A stretch of 23,982 nucleotides of DNA, taken from Hirudo medicinalis. Taxonomy: Eukaryota > Annelida > Clitellata > Hirudinida > Hirudinidae. Shown in pieces: positions 11,324 through 22,423 of this stretch (position 1 is the stretch's first letter; every line of letters begins with the position of its first letter). The translations under genes were made by a program, and so were the position numbers. The DNA is taken from assembly GCA_011800805.1 (NCBI GenBank), contig MPNW01000826.1, positions 13,570-37,551 of the forward strand, in the 5' to 3' direction. Under the pieces are notes generated by a model. It ran no database searches, had not been told where the DNA came from, and saw only the letters and a list, made by a program, of their open reading frames with translations.

Positions 11324-14300
11324 TAATAATAATAACGACAACAATAATATGCTAAGCATTATATTGGTGTCATCATTAAGATAATTTAAATAATGTTAAA
11401 TATCATTGCCACTGTTATTATTATTGTTAGCTAAATCATATTAGACAGGAATCAATCACAAAACACAATAATCATAAATAATAATGATAATAATAATAAT
11501 AACAACAACAACAACAATAATAATAATAACAATAACAGTTAATTTGTAATGCACTATGCAAATGAATGGCGTCAGAGGGACCTAAATCACCTCGACCATT
11601 AGCGATGTTAGCTTCACATTTCAACGTCAAGATGACCTACGTTATCGTCGTCGCAGTTAAAAATAACCATCCTACATTCTGAAGACCAGCTCCAACAGTG
11701 GTGGTCTTCGGGTGTATGTTACGAAAACAAACAAGAGACATGAAAACAAAACCGTTGAAGTGACGACTAACATTGCAAGCTCAAGCTCGACTCTCTTAAA
11801 CACTCAAGCAATTACTGAGAATTACAAGAAACATGAAATAAATAATAATCCATTGAAATAAAACAGAATAAGCTGGCAACGACGACGACGACACTTTTCG
11901 AAGCCCGTTACCGAGGTGACGAAATCAAACAAACGGAACAGCCTACGTCGAGAACACTCAAAAATCTTAGCAACTCACTCAGCTTCGACGTTCCTGAAAC
12001 GAAGTTGGAAAAAAGTCACAGAACGAAACTCGTCGCGACAGACAACGATGACTACAAATTACGAATATTTTATTTTTTTTTTATATTAGGTTAATTATTA
12101 TTAACAGTAATAAATATTTCCAATTTTATAACTAAATCCACCCTATTTTTCAACACCTTTCCTAATGCACTAAACAATTATGAGCCTGATAACCTGACCT
12201 GAATATCAGTCATTGGTCAGCATACAATTAAGTCCTATGATCTAGAGCCAATCAGAAACAGGCTTAGCGGTGTGATTCACATATGAAGACAAAAGTTGTA
12301 AAAAGTCTACTGAAGCAACTACAACATCAAAACAACACAAGCAACAACAACAACAACAACAACAACAATAACAATAACAATAACAATAACAACAATAATA
12401 ATAATAATAGTAGTAATAACAATAATAACTAACAAATAACTAGCTCGTTATTATTCTACAAGCATCGGCTACGAAGACAGAAGCAGACAGATCTGGAAGA
12501 TTAAAAGAGAATGACCAGCACAGAGAATTAAAAAGACTGAGATGACAACATCCCTCGAGTAAAAAGACAATAGAAAGCATTATCCGATTAGGCTAACGAG
12601 TCTAATTAGCGTGTGATTAATATTCGTTAAGCCAACACTGCTCATTTACATACCTTGCTTCCATAGCCAGCCCTCCTTGGCCGGGTTGAAGAAGGTGTGC
12701 ATGAGGTCGTTTCCATCGTCCTCGGGTATCTTGAACGGCTCCTTCTTGATGCTGTCGTACAGATTCTGCGCAGGCCAGTGGTGGGCATTAATGGAGTTAG
12801 TGGATCGTTGTTATGATTGGCAAAATTTCTAACTTGTGATAATTTATTTACTAAAATTAAACTGAACAAGCATTGGAGTTTTTCACTAGAAATCACGAAA
12901 TAGCATTCACATTCGATCAATTCGCTGTTACTGATTCGTGGTTTACAATTACGGATTGCAATTCACGCTTGCTGATTTTACACCATTTTTGAGTTATCAG
13001 CCTCAAACAACCAACAAATCAAGAACAAAAAGAACATGTCCATCCTGGAAGATATGAGAAGCTAAACTCAAACCACAAGGTCATCCATGCACCTCTCCAT
13101 CCAAACTTGATAGCATTTGGACTAAATGGACCAGAAGAGCTACAACTAGAACTATTAGCAGCTGTTCAATCCAGTCATTCCTGGCATGAGAGGCAAACTT
13201 AATTGGAAAGGAAATCAGTCTGTCGATTAAAATTTCCATAGCAACAGAAATCCAGCAATCTGTGTGGAGCACCACATTGTATGAAAGCAAGCACTACTTT
13301 CTTAGGAGAGGTTTCAAAGCCTCAGCTTTAAAATAACAACAACAAAAAACTGGGCATGCCACGTTTCACCCGACACTTTCCAACGACTCCACCGGATTCG
13401 ACACCATCGACAATCTTTTCATCATCATCATCACCTCGATCACCGCTGTCGTCATCGTCATCATCACTATCGCGCTGTTCGTTACAAAACATGACCATCA
13501 ACTTAATCACAAGCACCTAATCACAACATCGAGACCGACCGTGAGCAGCTCCTGAGGCAGATCGTTGCCGTTGTCGATGCCCCTGTTCATGGTGATGAAC
13601 TTCTCCACCGTCATCTTTTCCTTGACGCTCGGGTTGTGGAGGCTCGTGTTGAGCATGATGATGGAGAAGGAGAGCACGAAGCAGGTGTCTGCGACGACGA
13701 GCAAAAGGACGTGAGTCGTGCGGGCACGAGTCGTACGTCAGCGTCCTATCGACGGCCGATCGATAGGAGCTAAATTGTTATTAGCCACTGCCTTTCGAGT
13801 TAATTACAGTTCGTGTGATTAGCCACAAAATATGCACGGAAATTCGTTAGCATCAATTCACCATTCAACATACGATAACATGATGTACAAATAAAACAAT
13901 ATGAATAAATAATAATAATAACAATAACAACAATAATATATACATAACAGAAAAAAACTAAAATAATAAGGAAAAAATTGCACAAATCTTAAAATACAGA
14001 TAAAAATGATGAAGCAAGTCGGAGACTCAATAAGCATGCGTCTATAGCTTTTAGCCGGATGATGGGGGATTGTTGTTATTATTATTATTATTATTATTAT
14101 TACAATCCATCACCTGTCGAACTGAAGACCTCGGAGTTCAGGTCGCAGTACCTCCTGGCAAAGGCCTCCATCATCCGGTCGATCTTCTGAGCCTCTCCAG
14201 GGAGACGGAAGCTCCACAGGAATTGTCTGGAATCGATCGGCCGATGAAAAGAACGGACGGATTCCTCGCGACGATTCGATAATTTGACGGCACGTGATTA

Positions 14301-16029
14301 CAAAGCGAATGTTTACGCCCGACGACGTGACTTCCTCGCCGGCAATTACCGAATCGAGCCGCCCTGGCGACGATGCTTGTTACAAAACTCAGGCGAACGT
14401 CGAGAACATTATTTCCAGATTCGAAAATTATTTCTTGGCGACCATTAACTGGCTAGAAAACCACCCTCTCCTGTAATGAGTTACTGACACTTTCGCTATC
14501 TGGATCCACACCAAAATTAATCATCACCACCATCATCATCATCATCACCACCACCATCATCATCATGTTGGCTGCACACAAGGTGCGCCAAGTCGACAAA
14601 GGTCAAGACGTGAAAGGCGAGAAAGACAACCTGAGAGCTTGGACGAGGATCATGTCGGTGAACTCGTGGAGGTTGACGAAGGCGTTCAGAACGCCGATGT
14701 TGAAGTCGCTCCTGAGAATTCGTCATCGAGAAATTACTCGAAGCATAATTATCAGATGATAATAATTTTATTGAGTAATTAGTCACCATTATCATTACAA
14801 TTATCATCATCATCATCATCTCGATCATTAGGCATTCATTTACGATCATCAGACAATAAACTCCCAAAAATGTCAAAAGAAGTACATTTTAGTGTCGAAT
14901 AATAAACAGAAAGCTTCACAACGACGACAACAATGACAACAACAACTGAAGCAATTTCAAATAGTATCTTAATCCGTGCCAGAACGTTTCGTTGCACACT
15001 TCACGAGAGCCAATGAAGTTAGTTTTCAACATCGCCCGTCGTTCCTTCAACATTTTCGAGCACTCGACGAAAGTTACGTTACTCACTTTTCTCCGAGGTA
15101 ATCTCCTATGGCAGTTTTGTTGAGGCCCTCACCCTTGAAGAGGAACTGGGCGACGTCTTCTGGAGTGTTTTCCAAGAGTTGTTGTTCCACCAGGTACTCG
15201 ATGCCCTGGGGTTGAGAGGGGCCGATTGAACTTATACTTGATAAAACTTTTTTGACAGATTATTTATTCGAGTATTTATTAATAACGAGTTACTTAGTAT
15301 TCATTTATCCTGGTCGCTGTCGAATGACCGGACTTATTTGGTTTGAGCCTGGGTAAATGGTTCAAAAGTTAGCTTGTGATGCTTGGTGCCATATAAGGTA
15401 ATGTGCCAGGCAATTATAAACTGTATTTCAAGCAAAAATCAAACTCCCCACCTTTTTAGGATCCATGTTAAACTTCTTCCTACCGATAGCCAAATGCTTC
15501 GACTTCGGATTGCTCCTACAAAAACCAAAATGAATCCTGAACATATTTTACAAATGCAAATATTGTTGACAACATTAAAACAAAACAAGTCTTTGCTGGG
15601 CATTTTGAGTGGAACGAATTCCCTTACTTGTCGCTGCAATAAGCTTCAATCTCTTCAATCTGGTTATTGACTTCAGCAAGTTCTTCTTTTATTTGCTGTC
15701 ATGTTTTTACATTGAATATTGAATCATTAAACCCTCAAAGCAACCAGCATTTAAATTCTCAAACCTCAATTTCTAATAAAAGCATTGTCTTTCTTCTCCT
15801 GATGGTAGCGAGTGTTTCCTGCTCTTCAAGAGTGAGTTCTGAATGCAGAGTTTTTAAAAAGGACACTTTTGTTAATACATTTTGGCACTATTGACTTGGA
15901 TGAGAATGAAACTGTTTATTTTATTCGACATGGAACTTCATTTTAGAACGTTTTGGACGCGAACATACGAGTTTTGTACGAATTCATACCAGACATGCTG
16001 AAAGTAGTCCCGTCTTTATTATCCTGCAT
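7239..16029 (-). CDS. Cytohesin, Sec7-PH guanine-nucleotide exchange factor for Arf GTPases
   Basis: Activates Arf GTPases at membranes rich in phosphoinositides. Exons in gene order: 15990-16029, 15765-15838, 15628-15695, 15452-15515, 15087-15205, 14631-14711, 14114-14226, 13540-13688, 12654-12765, 9067-9143, 8514-8664, 7499-7568 and 7239-7308. Every phase matches; they sum to 1188 nt (395 aa), close to the roughly 400 aa of known cytohesins. Residues 15-61 form a coiled coil ([14 protein letters not shown]). The Sec7 domain covers about 62-250, with [28 protein letters not shown] and [12 protein letters not shown]160 aligns with the catalytic glutamic finger (E156 of ARNO). The PH domain covers about 268-373 ([34 protein letters not shown]). 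The PH loop has two glycines (KQGGRYKSW). Intron 12 uses a GC donor, and the last 22 residues differ from the usual DPFYEMLAARKK tail, so the final exon is the least certain. Confidence 0.93.
7569..8513 (-). other. Cytohesin intron 11, 945 bp
   Basis: Separates PH-domain exons 11 and 12. It contains AAT/AAC microsatellite at about 7636-7715 and ATC/ACC repeats at about 8134-8186. I see no gene inside. Confidence 0.75.
8696..8778 (+). repeat. AAC/AAT tract followed by an (ATC)n microsatellite
   Basis: Two simple repeats lie in cytohesin intron 10, separated by about 30 bp of unique sequence (AATAGAGGCTATGTATATAG). Confidence 0.85.
10156..10198 (+). repeat. (ATC)n microsatellite
   Basis: An uninterrupted run of ATC units in cytohesin intron 9. 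The isoleucine run in the local open frame is a by-product. Confidence 0.95.
10336..10411 (+). repeat. (CATC)n tetranucleotide repeat
   Basis: CATC units are interrupted twice by CAACCAAC. The last block has the longest pure run and ends just before TTCTGCAGG. Confidence 0.95.
10735..10862 (+). repeat. 22-bp minisatellite, about six copies, two variants
   Basis: The unit is GGTTAGCAAATGGTCAGTAATT. Full copies start at 10757, 10779, 10801 and 10823, with a diverged copy before and a partial copy after. Copies at 10779 and 10801 carry GTGAATG where the others have GCAAATG, giving the order A-A-B-B-A-A. Units abut with no spacers, so it is a minisatellite and not a CRISPR array. Confidence 0.93.
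11496..11605 (+). repeat. Microsatellite plus unique tail, copy 2 of a shared module
   Basis: An AAC/AAT tract runs into ATTTGTAATGCACTATGCA and GGCGTCAGAGGGACC. The order and many bases match the segment at 4966-5065 in the chitin synthase intron. Confidence 0.45.
12340..12430 (+). repeat. (AAC)n/(AAT)n compound microsatellite
   Basis: AAC units pass into AAC/AAT mixtures, then AAT and AGT units. It lies about 220 bp before the end of cytohesin exon 9. Confidence 0.93.
12766..13539 (-). other. Cytohesin intron 8, 774 bp
   Basis: Lies between the exon ending ELLT and the exon starting NLYDS. Apart from a short ATC-rich patch near 13420-13470 I see nothing identifiable. Confidence 0.7.
14519..14566 (+). 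repeat. (ATC)n/(ACC)n microsatellite
   Basis: ATC and ACC units sit in cytohesin intron 6, just past exon 6. They explain the Asp/Gly-rich minus-strand frame that runs through the real exon. Confidence 0.9.
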
Positions 16030-17046
16030 TTTTAAACAAATTCGAGACTGCTTCAAAATACAAATAAAAGGCAGCTCGACATGGCCACCTCGACGTAACA
16101 ACAGTAGCAACAACAGATAGCCTACGTGATCTTTTACCTTGTTCTAACATTAAATTTCATTTTTTAAATTCTAAAACTTGTTGCCGGCAATAATTTGGAT
16201 ATTTATTTTCTGTTCAATATTACTACAATAATTTGCTAAATCATTGACATCTTAATCCAAACAAAAAATTGTCAAATTAATGTACTTAATAAACATAATT
16301 ATATAAATAAACTTAATAATTACGTTAACATAATTTTTCATGAATTTATAAATCTTAAAAGAATTACGTTCACAAAGACAAAGAAGAACCATAAAAATGA
16401 CCAATGGTTTAATGTGACTGCACATCTATTGGTGCACACAGAAATCATCGACAATCGTCATCAACATTAAACCAAACCATACCGTGCATTAAAGGTTAAA
16501 GCTGATATATATATTAGTATAATATTATTATTAGATTATACAATATCTCAGGAACAGCAGACCCTGAACAGAATTAAGAGTATCCCCGCTCGTGTTTTGG
16601 CCGAATGGTCGTGGGTTTTGATCAGCGTTCGCCCGAGGCGGTTTCGAATCCTAACTCGGTCTCGATGGGAATTACCCGCGACCTAAAGAAATAAATAAAA
16701 TAATAAAATATAGAATAATAATAAAAGATTTGAGAAAAGTTTCACAAACGCGTTGGTCTCATGAAATGAGGGAGTGTTTGAAATGGAGTCGTTTTCACAA
16801 TTTTCGAGTTGAATTTGTTCGCTGTGAATTGCCATGGAACGGACAGGTGTGCGACAGGTACTCCGGACTTAGGCGTGTGCGCAGGTCGGACTTCAAACCG
16901 AGCCTTTTGTGCCAACGAGTTTTGGAACTAGTTTCGAGGACCTGTCAGGAGTTTTCTGTCGAAAAGTGCAAGGACAATTGTTGCTTGCCTTTTGTTCTCT
17001 TATAGTGCTGGAAATTGATTGAAAAAGTTTTAAATTTACTGCAAAT
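16030..17046. promoter_or_regulatory. Divergent intergenic region between cytohesin and the zinc-finger gene
   Basis: The two genes start about 1 kb apart on opposite strands, so both promoters should lie here. I cannot point to a TATA box or other core element with confidence. The region includes a tRNA-like SINE at about 16580-16690 and a + strand open frame (16730-17005) with no recognisable domain, which I do not call a gene. Confidence 0.4.
16580..16690 (+). mobile_element. tRNA-derived SINE or tRNA pseudogene
   Basis: TTGGCCGAATGGTCG (about 16597) fits an A box of Ser/Leu-type tRNA, and GGTTTCGAATCCTA (about 16640) is a near-perfect B box at a plausible distance. The acceptor stem ends do not pair and the sequence continues past the B box, so a SINE head fits better than a working tRNA. 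A relative with the same A box lies at 20233-20360. Confidence 0.55.
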
Positions 17047-17399
17047 ATGGCGAACTTTATAATATGTCTTACCGATCAAAACGGCACCTATTACGAGTGC
17101 ACAAAAATAAGTTGTCGAAAACAATTTACGACATTAGAAGATGTCAACGAGCATGAATTCAGAGCGAGGCACAGTAAGTCCTTCAAGTTGCGCTTATAAT
17201 TCTTTTTACAGATTTGCCAAAGAAAATTACTTTTTTCTCACAAGGGAGTGTTGAGACAGGAGAATGGTTATGTACGAAATGCCGCGGCCACTTCGGTGTG
17301 CCAAACCGTTTCATTAGGCAATATGACTCCAAAGAGCATGTCGATAATCAGCACGCTAAAGAGTGGAATAGTTTTTCACATTGGTTAAATACATGGTGA
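17047..17399 (+). CDS. Small two-exon protein with two C2H2-like zinc fingers
   Basis: Exon 1 is 17047-17173 and exon 2 is 17212-17399 (TGA 17397-17399), giving 104 aa. The intron is only 38 bp but has a GTAAGT donor and a TTTTTACAG acceptor, and the phase fits. Unspliced, translation would stop seven codons later after one finger. Finger 1 is C18-X4-C23-X12-H36-X5-H42; finger 2 is C63-X2-C66-X18-H85-X4-H90, a wider spacing than classical fingers. The C-terminus is rich in Trp. ATG context (AAATATGG) has G at +4. It faces cytohesin head-to-head and runs towards the unrecognised gene on the other strand. I do not recognise the family; DNA, RNA or protein binding are all possible. A recent retrocopy is unlikely given the intron. 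Confidence 0.6.
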
Positions 17400-17843
17400 T
17401 AAGAAAACATTTATTCACAAAAAAGCATTTGTTGTTTTTCTTATTTTTTTTTTGACATTGCAAACGTAATAATTTTTTTAATATTTGAAAGTTTGAGATC
17501 CATCGATTTCAGTGAACATTCAATACGTTCTAAATTCATCTTTTCAAGCATCTTCGTTCTCTAGCACGTAATTTAAAGTCGTGCCTTAGTAATTTTTGTC
17601 ACTTTCCAACTACTTGCTCGAGGAAATAAAATCTTAAATGCATCGGTTTGCATTCTGAAACGGACTTCAGCATTTCACAAACATAACTTATGAAGCTTAA
17701 ACAAAGGTCTTGTAGAACCGTTGATGGCCATAAACTTTTAATCGACATTGTTCTTGGATGTTTAAAGACTTTCATAATAATAAAAATATCAAAATGCAAT
17801 TTTATTTTAACGAGCAAATGGACAAACTATAATTATATATTTG
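17400..17843. other. Convergent 3' flanks, no gene seen
   Basis: Holds the 3' ends of the zinc-finger gene (+) and the unrecognised gene (-). An AATAAA on the + strand at about 17624 and a TTTATT (AATAAA on the - strand) at 17801-17806 are candidate polyadenylation signals for the two genes. Confidence 0.5.
17801..17806 (-). terminator. Polyadenylation signal of the unrecognised gene
   Basis: AATAAA on the gene strand, 38 bp past the stop. The same hexamer is kept at the aligned place (22443-22448) in the relic copy, which supports a functional role. Confidence 0.6.
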
Positions 17844-20800
17844 TTATTCATCATCATCATCATCATCATCACTGTCACTATCTTGTTCATCACAAACATT
17901 AGTTCTTTGAGGAACAGCAGTGTTAGTCTCATACATGCGGTAATCGCCGTGCAGCTCAGTCCTAGTGTAACTCTTGTTATTTACGGCGAAGTAGAGTGAT
18001 TCTTTTTCTGCCTAAGGGAATAATAAAAATATATTGCTAACTTTCAACTTTCATATTAATAAAGTCACAACATATTATTTATAAAAATAACAATAATAAC
18101 AAGTAACTATTCAAGTAATGTAACTTGATATACTAGTAATATAAGCAATGACCAAAATCGATTTCGGAACATTTAAGTTTTGAACATTTTGAGCTCCACA
18201 AACCTTAGAGATCTTAATGCCCTTTAACATCTTGATCAGGCTCTCCATGTGAGATACGTGGTCATACGACAAGAAAAGGAACGGACTGGAGAAATATATA
18301 CTCACATTAAATTTATATTGAATATATTTTGATAAGAAATATCCAGATAAATATAACAAGCCCTAAAATGAAAATATCGCTCACCATTTCTTCAGCAAAT
18401 ACTGAAACCACCAAAGAGATTGACCTCTCAATGGAGGATTTCTTAAAAAGTCGCTCAAATACTTTTTGTACGAAGACCAATATGGTCGAAACTCACTTGT
18501 TATAAAAGTCGTGTTGACTTTTATCGACTGCAGTTTAAAAGTTAGGAATGGTCACATTTACATTCACATTTGCAATCAAATGAGTTGACAAAAACACATC
18601 AGTTAACTTCACCAACCTCAAATATTTCATCATGAATTAAGTAGGCGTAATGCATTACATCCATAACTTTTAACATTTTGACGAACCGCTCGAAATAAAA
18701 CATCTTGGCAAATGTAAATGAAGGTTCACTATCTGGGGTGTCATCGGTAATCGTAAAATATTGATCCATTAACTCGGAAGTTTTGTTCTTAAACTGTAAA
18801 TAAGATGAATACTTGCTTCCTTTCGATAGATATGGCTGGTCGAAGAATGCATAATGTTGCTCCAGCAATTTCAAACGATGTTTCGGACAATACTGGGTTT
18901 GCTTTTGCAAAAAAAAAAGTGTTAACAAGACGAGTTCTGATAAGTTGATAGTCGTAACAATTGTTATAATTATGTGCTAATCAATATTTATAAGTCAAAC
19001 CAGTCGTTGAGTTAAAACAAAAGACTTACATTGAAAATGAACTGAATACAACTTTCAAATTGTGCAAAAATCATTCCCATCAGAGGTTCTGTGAACTCTT
19101 TTTCTCTTCTTTCTTCATACAATTTGAGGCCTTCAAAGAAATACTTGATTCTCATGATTTTTTCATCTTCGGTCGTCGCAGTCAAGAAGTAAGCGGCCAA
19201 GTTTTCGTAATAGAAAGACATTGGAATCCAGTCAACAATGTCCATGCATTTCAGGAGGTAGCAGATGAATTCTGGATTAAAATGCTCCTGAGAATAATGA
19301 AATAAACTGAATAACTGAATTGTTGCATATTTATGTGACTAAGAATTTACGCATACCGTCTTCAAAGGGTTATAGGTTCTGTTGTATTCCAGCATGAGTG
19401 TATCCGGAGAGTCAATGGGGTCAGGTTGTATGTCGGGGAATTCCATTTTACTGAGGTCTAGTTTCGTTAGTTCTGCTTCGGCTGACACACAAATCATACT
19501 TTTAAAGTCGTCAAATTATCAAGTAATTAATATAATTATTAATCAGTTATTTATTGAAATTAATTTCTAAAATTATTTCTTATAATGAGGGTTTTCACTT
19601 TGTCTTGAAATCCATGATGTCATTTCATTTACTGAGCTATTTGTACATTTGGGAGGTTTCAATAAGTTTCTCATCCAAAGAAATAAGGCGGTAACTGCAA
19701 TTAAAATTGTTTTTTAGAATAAATAGTTATTAAAATTGTTTTTAGTATAAATAGAAATACTACTACCGATAATATTAATAATAATAATAAAGAAAATAGC
19801 GATGCATGGTTTACTTTCTAATAATAACACGTTGCAACACTTCAAATATTCATTGTAACATCTTGTAATTAGATTCGTGTGAATATAAATTATGCATTTG
19901 TTATCTTGTGATTATTAGTCCTTTTTCTTATTTATTAAATTTTTTAAACTTTATTTCATTAATTGAATGAATTGTTACTGTTTCTGTTTTCCATTTCTAT
20001 CTGCTCTTTGACTAATTCGAGGTGTTTGTCGGAGACAACCGAAAGTATCCTGAGCGCAAGGTGGAAGTTGTTCTGAGGCTCATTATTAAACATTGAGTAC
20101 ACGACCCTATCGAAATAAGTCATTTTCAGATTTAAATTAGCAATTTATAAAGAGTAATATTTATAATATTATATCAAATAGCCGTAATTAAGCCAGCTAG
20201 AGTAGCTATAAAGTAGCAAATAAAGCAATTATGGCGTGCAGGTTGGCCGAATGGGTCGCGTTCTTGCATGCGGTCGTAATAGCAACAGTCGTAATGTGTC
20301 GTGTTCGCAACCCAGCCTGCACCGCCAAGGAGCGCCCTCGGGTAGGGGCGCTATGTAAATGGTAGATCGATTAAAGTGCCTTCACATCCCATTGGGATAC
20401 AAAAGGCACTCAAAATATCGGCTAAATACACAAATTATATGGAAATCTTAAAATTGAAAACCAAATTTAAAATGAATCTGAAAAACTCAAGCCTCATTAT
20501 ATTTGTGTCTCTGTTCGCATTTATTTGTCTGAATAATTCCTTTGACGAATGTTCAATCAGTTGAAGGTAGGCCATGTCCACCGCACGTCCAGAATTACAA
20601 GCCTAATTTGAATCAAAAGGCTTTTTATTTGCGACCAACAATTCTTAAATTGCACGTTTTAAATGCATATTTATACCAATTAAAATTATAACCTCGTCAT
20701 AGCTAATGAAATAAAAAGGTAAAATAAATATTTCATTCTATTAAATTAAACAATTTATTATCTTATTTATTATTCAATCAATTTTTAATATCACAATATA

Positions 20801-22008
20801 TTGATTAATTAATTAATTTATTTATATAATTTAATGTAATAATTAATTAGTGATTTAATAATCAATTAATTGTATTTAAGTGTAAATGATTCATTTCTAA
20901 ATACGCTGATTATTATTATTATACAAATATTATTTCTTATAAAACAGTTATTATTACCGCATGGACATATAAGTTGTAGTAGGATTCAAAGCAGTTCTCG
21001 ATGAGGTACGTCCTAGTTTCATCCGAACATATTTCTAGGAAATCATGAATTCACATTAGGTATGTAAGAATTACTTCTAATTAATAAAATCGTAAATAAA
21101 TAATACTTAATTAATAATAGCCGATTGGTAATGTTGTGTTGTATTACATAGACAAGTCCATTATCCTACATACTTGTTCCAGAAACATCGTTGTAGTTCT
21201 TCTCTGTGTACAATAAGTGGTCCACTTCGAATAGTGATGAGTTTGTCACTTTGGGCAGGAGGGAGCTAATATTTCAAGACGTGAGTAAAGGTTGCAGAAT
21301 TACTATTAACAGCTGCAGGTAATAAGTAGCTATCCAGCCGATAGGTTGATAGAGAACAATAAGTTGGCTAGCTGATTTCAAAGTACTAGCCAGAAAAAAG
21401 CTAATGTCTTTGTGGACCTTCAACTTCTTGTTTGTAAATATTAAGTTCTCATAATATTAACGATAATATAACATAATATATTAATATCAATAGCAACACT
21501 ATATTGTCAACAGTATGTAACAAGGTAATAGTGAAAGTCTCTCCCTATAGGAAATTACAGTTCATATTATTAGCTGGTCCAAATTGTTAATGAACAATAA
21601 TCTGCATTTTAATGCTGCTATGGAGACGAGAGAATGTATCGGTATTAAGTCAAATACCTTAAATCTGTTGCACACTTTTCGAATTTATTTCTTGCTTCAC
21701 CTTGTAGCGGATCACGACATGGATAGGTTAGATATATCTCCTGTAGCACCGATTTAAAACTTCATTATTTCATTAAAATAATGAATAAACAAAAATAAAA
21801 ATTTATCTCTTACACGTTTACGTCGTTTTGACCAATATTCTTGACGTAAGTCATCCAGTGAGTCGATTATCTCCTGAGGATCTGCATTCGATTGGACTCA
21901 TTTGGTGATTAACTATTTCACAACCAGCAAGTTTTACAGGCACAATGTTTGATCAAGTAATATTTAATTTGCTAACAGCTTACCAGGAAGGTTGTTCTCA
22001 GTGGCCAT
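17844..22008 (-). CDS. Unrecognised multi-exon protein, about 595 aa, with an Asp/Ser C-terminal tail
   Basis: Proposed exons in gene order: 21984-22008 (ATG 22006-22008), 21814-21881, 21658-21740, 21174-21265, 20958-21034, 20462-20602, 19979-20123, 19599-19694, 19357-19481, 19030-19287, 18617-18901, 18385-18527, 18204-18285 and 17844-18011 (TAA 17844-17846). The phases join to 1788 nt, a whole number of codons. The border between the exons ending 20462 and starting 20123 has no AG acceptor at the place the frame needs and is unresolved. The 18617 exon could instead begin at 18892. The protein is mainly helical-looking, with many Phe/Tyr and charged residues (FNPEFICYLLKCMDIVDW, AKMFYFERFVKMLKVMD), no signal peptide and no clear membrane helix. 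It ends DEQDSDS followed by seven Asp and a Glu, the Asp run being encoded by a GAT microsatellite. I know no family for it; a cytosolic scaffold is only a guess. A partial second copy lies just upstream. Confidence 0.7.
20233..20360 (+). mobile_element. tRNA-derived SINE inside an intron of the unrecognised gene
   Basis: GGTTGGCCGAATGGGTCGCG (about 20243) is an A-box-like match and GTGTTCGCAACCC (about 20302) a degenerate B box. The tail includes GGGGCGCTATGTAAATGG, a GC-rich-to-AT motif of a kind common at SINE 3' parts. The element lies in the intron whose downstream acceptor I could not place. Confidence 0.55.
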
Positions 22009-22423
22009 GTCGAGTGCGAAATTCAATGATCGTGAGCTTGTAATAATCTTTCTTTGGTTTGTAAGAGGTCTAACTCAGGCCGCAGAAGTTATGAATAAAG
22101 TGATAAAATAAGATTTTTAAAATTTAATTGCAATTTAGAATTTTGAATTTAAATTGCTCTATTATTTTTCGAATTCATAAACACGGCCACAACTACGTGA
22201 CATCTTGACGCAGTGTGCTTTCACAGGGAAATACATGTGTGTGAATATTAAGTAATAAAACTGTTTTTGACATCGATACTCAACTTTAATTCAAACACAT
22301 TCGTTTAGGTGAAGAGGTGTTATTAACGGCCATTTTAACGTCACAATACATTTGTAAATGTATGGCAACACATTCATCATTATCACACAGGTCATCTTTC
22401 TCTTCTGATTTTCATAATTAAAA
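22009..22423. promoter_or_regulatory. Upstream region of the unrecognised gene
   Basis: About 415 bp between the ATG at 22008 and the relic 3' end. The promoter should lie here, but I see no convincing core element. Confidence 0.35.

Larger units (their letters stand above)
9144..12653 (-). other. Cytohesin intron 9, 3.5 kb, repeat-rich
   Basis: The largest gap within the gene splits the Sec7-PH linker from the PH domain. It holds (CA)n at about 9427-9459, (ATC)n at 10156-10198, a CATC tetranucleotide repeat at 10336-10411, a 22-bp minisatellite at 10735-10862, AAT/AAC tracts at 11271-11349, 11476-11538 and 12340-12430, and a repeated module at 11496-11605. No nested gene was found on either strand. 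A 3-bp micro-exon of the kind that adds a third PH-loop glycine in vertebrates could hide here and cannot be seen by eye. Confidence 0.75.

Noticed and set aside
13081..13290. 69-codon minus-strand open frame in cytohesin intron 8
   Set aside because: No similarity to cytohesin or another family, and the exons on both sides already join in phase.
16580..16690. Functional tRNA gene
   Set aside because: Good A- and B-box matches, but the ends do not form an acceptor stem and no full cloverleaf could be drawn.
16730..17005. 91-codon + strand open frame upstream of the zinc-finger gene
   Set aside because: No recognisable domain, no splice link in phase to 17047 that I could support, and it lies in presumed promoter or leader sequence.
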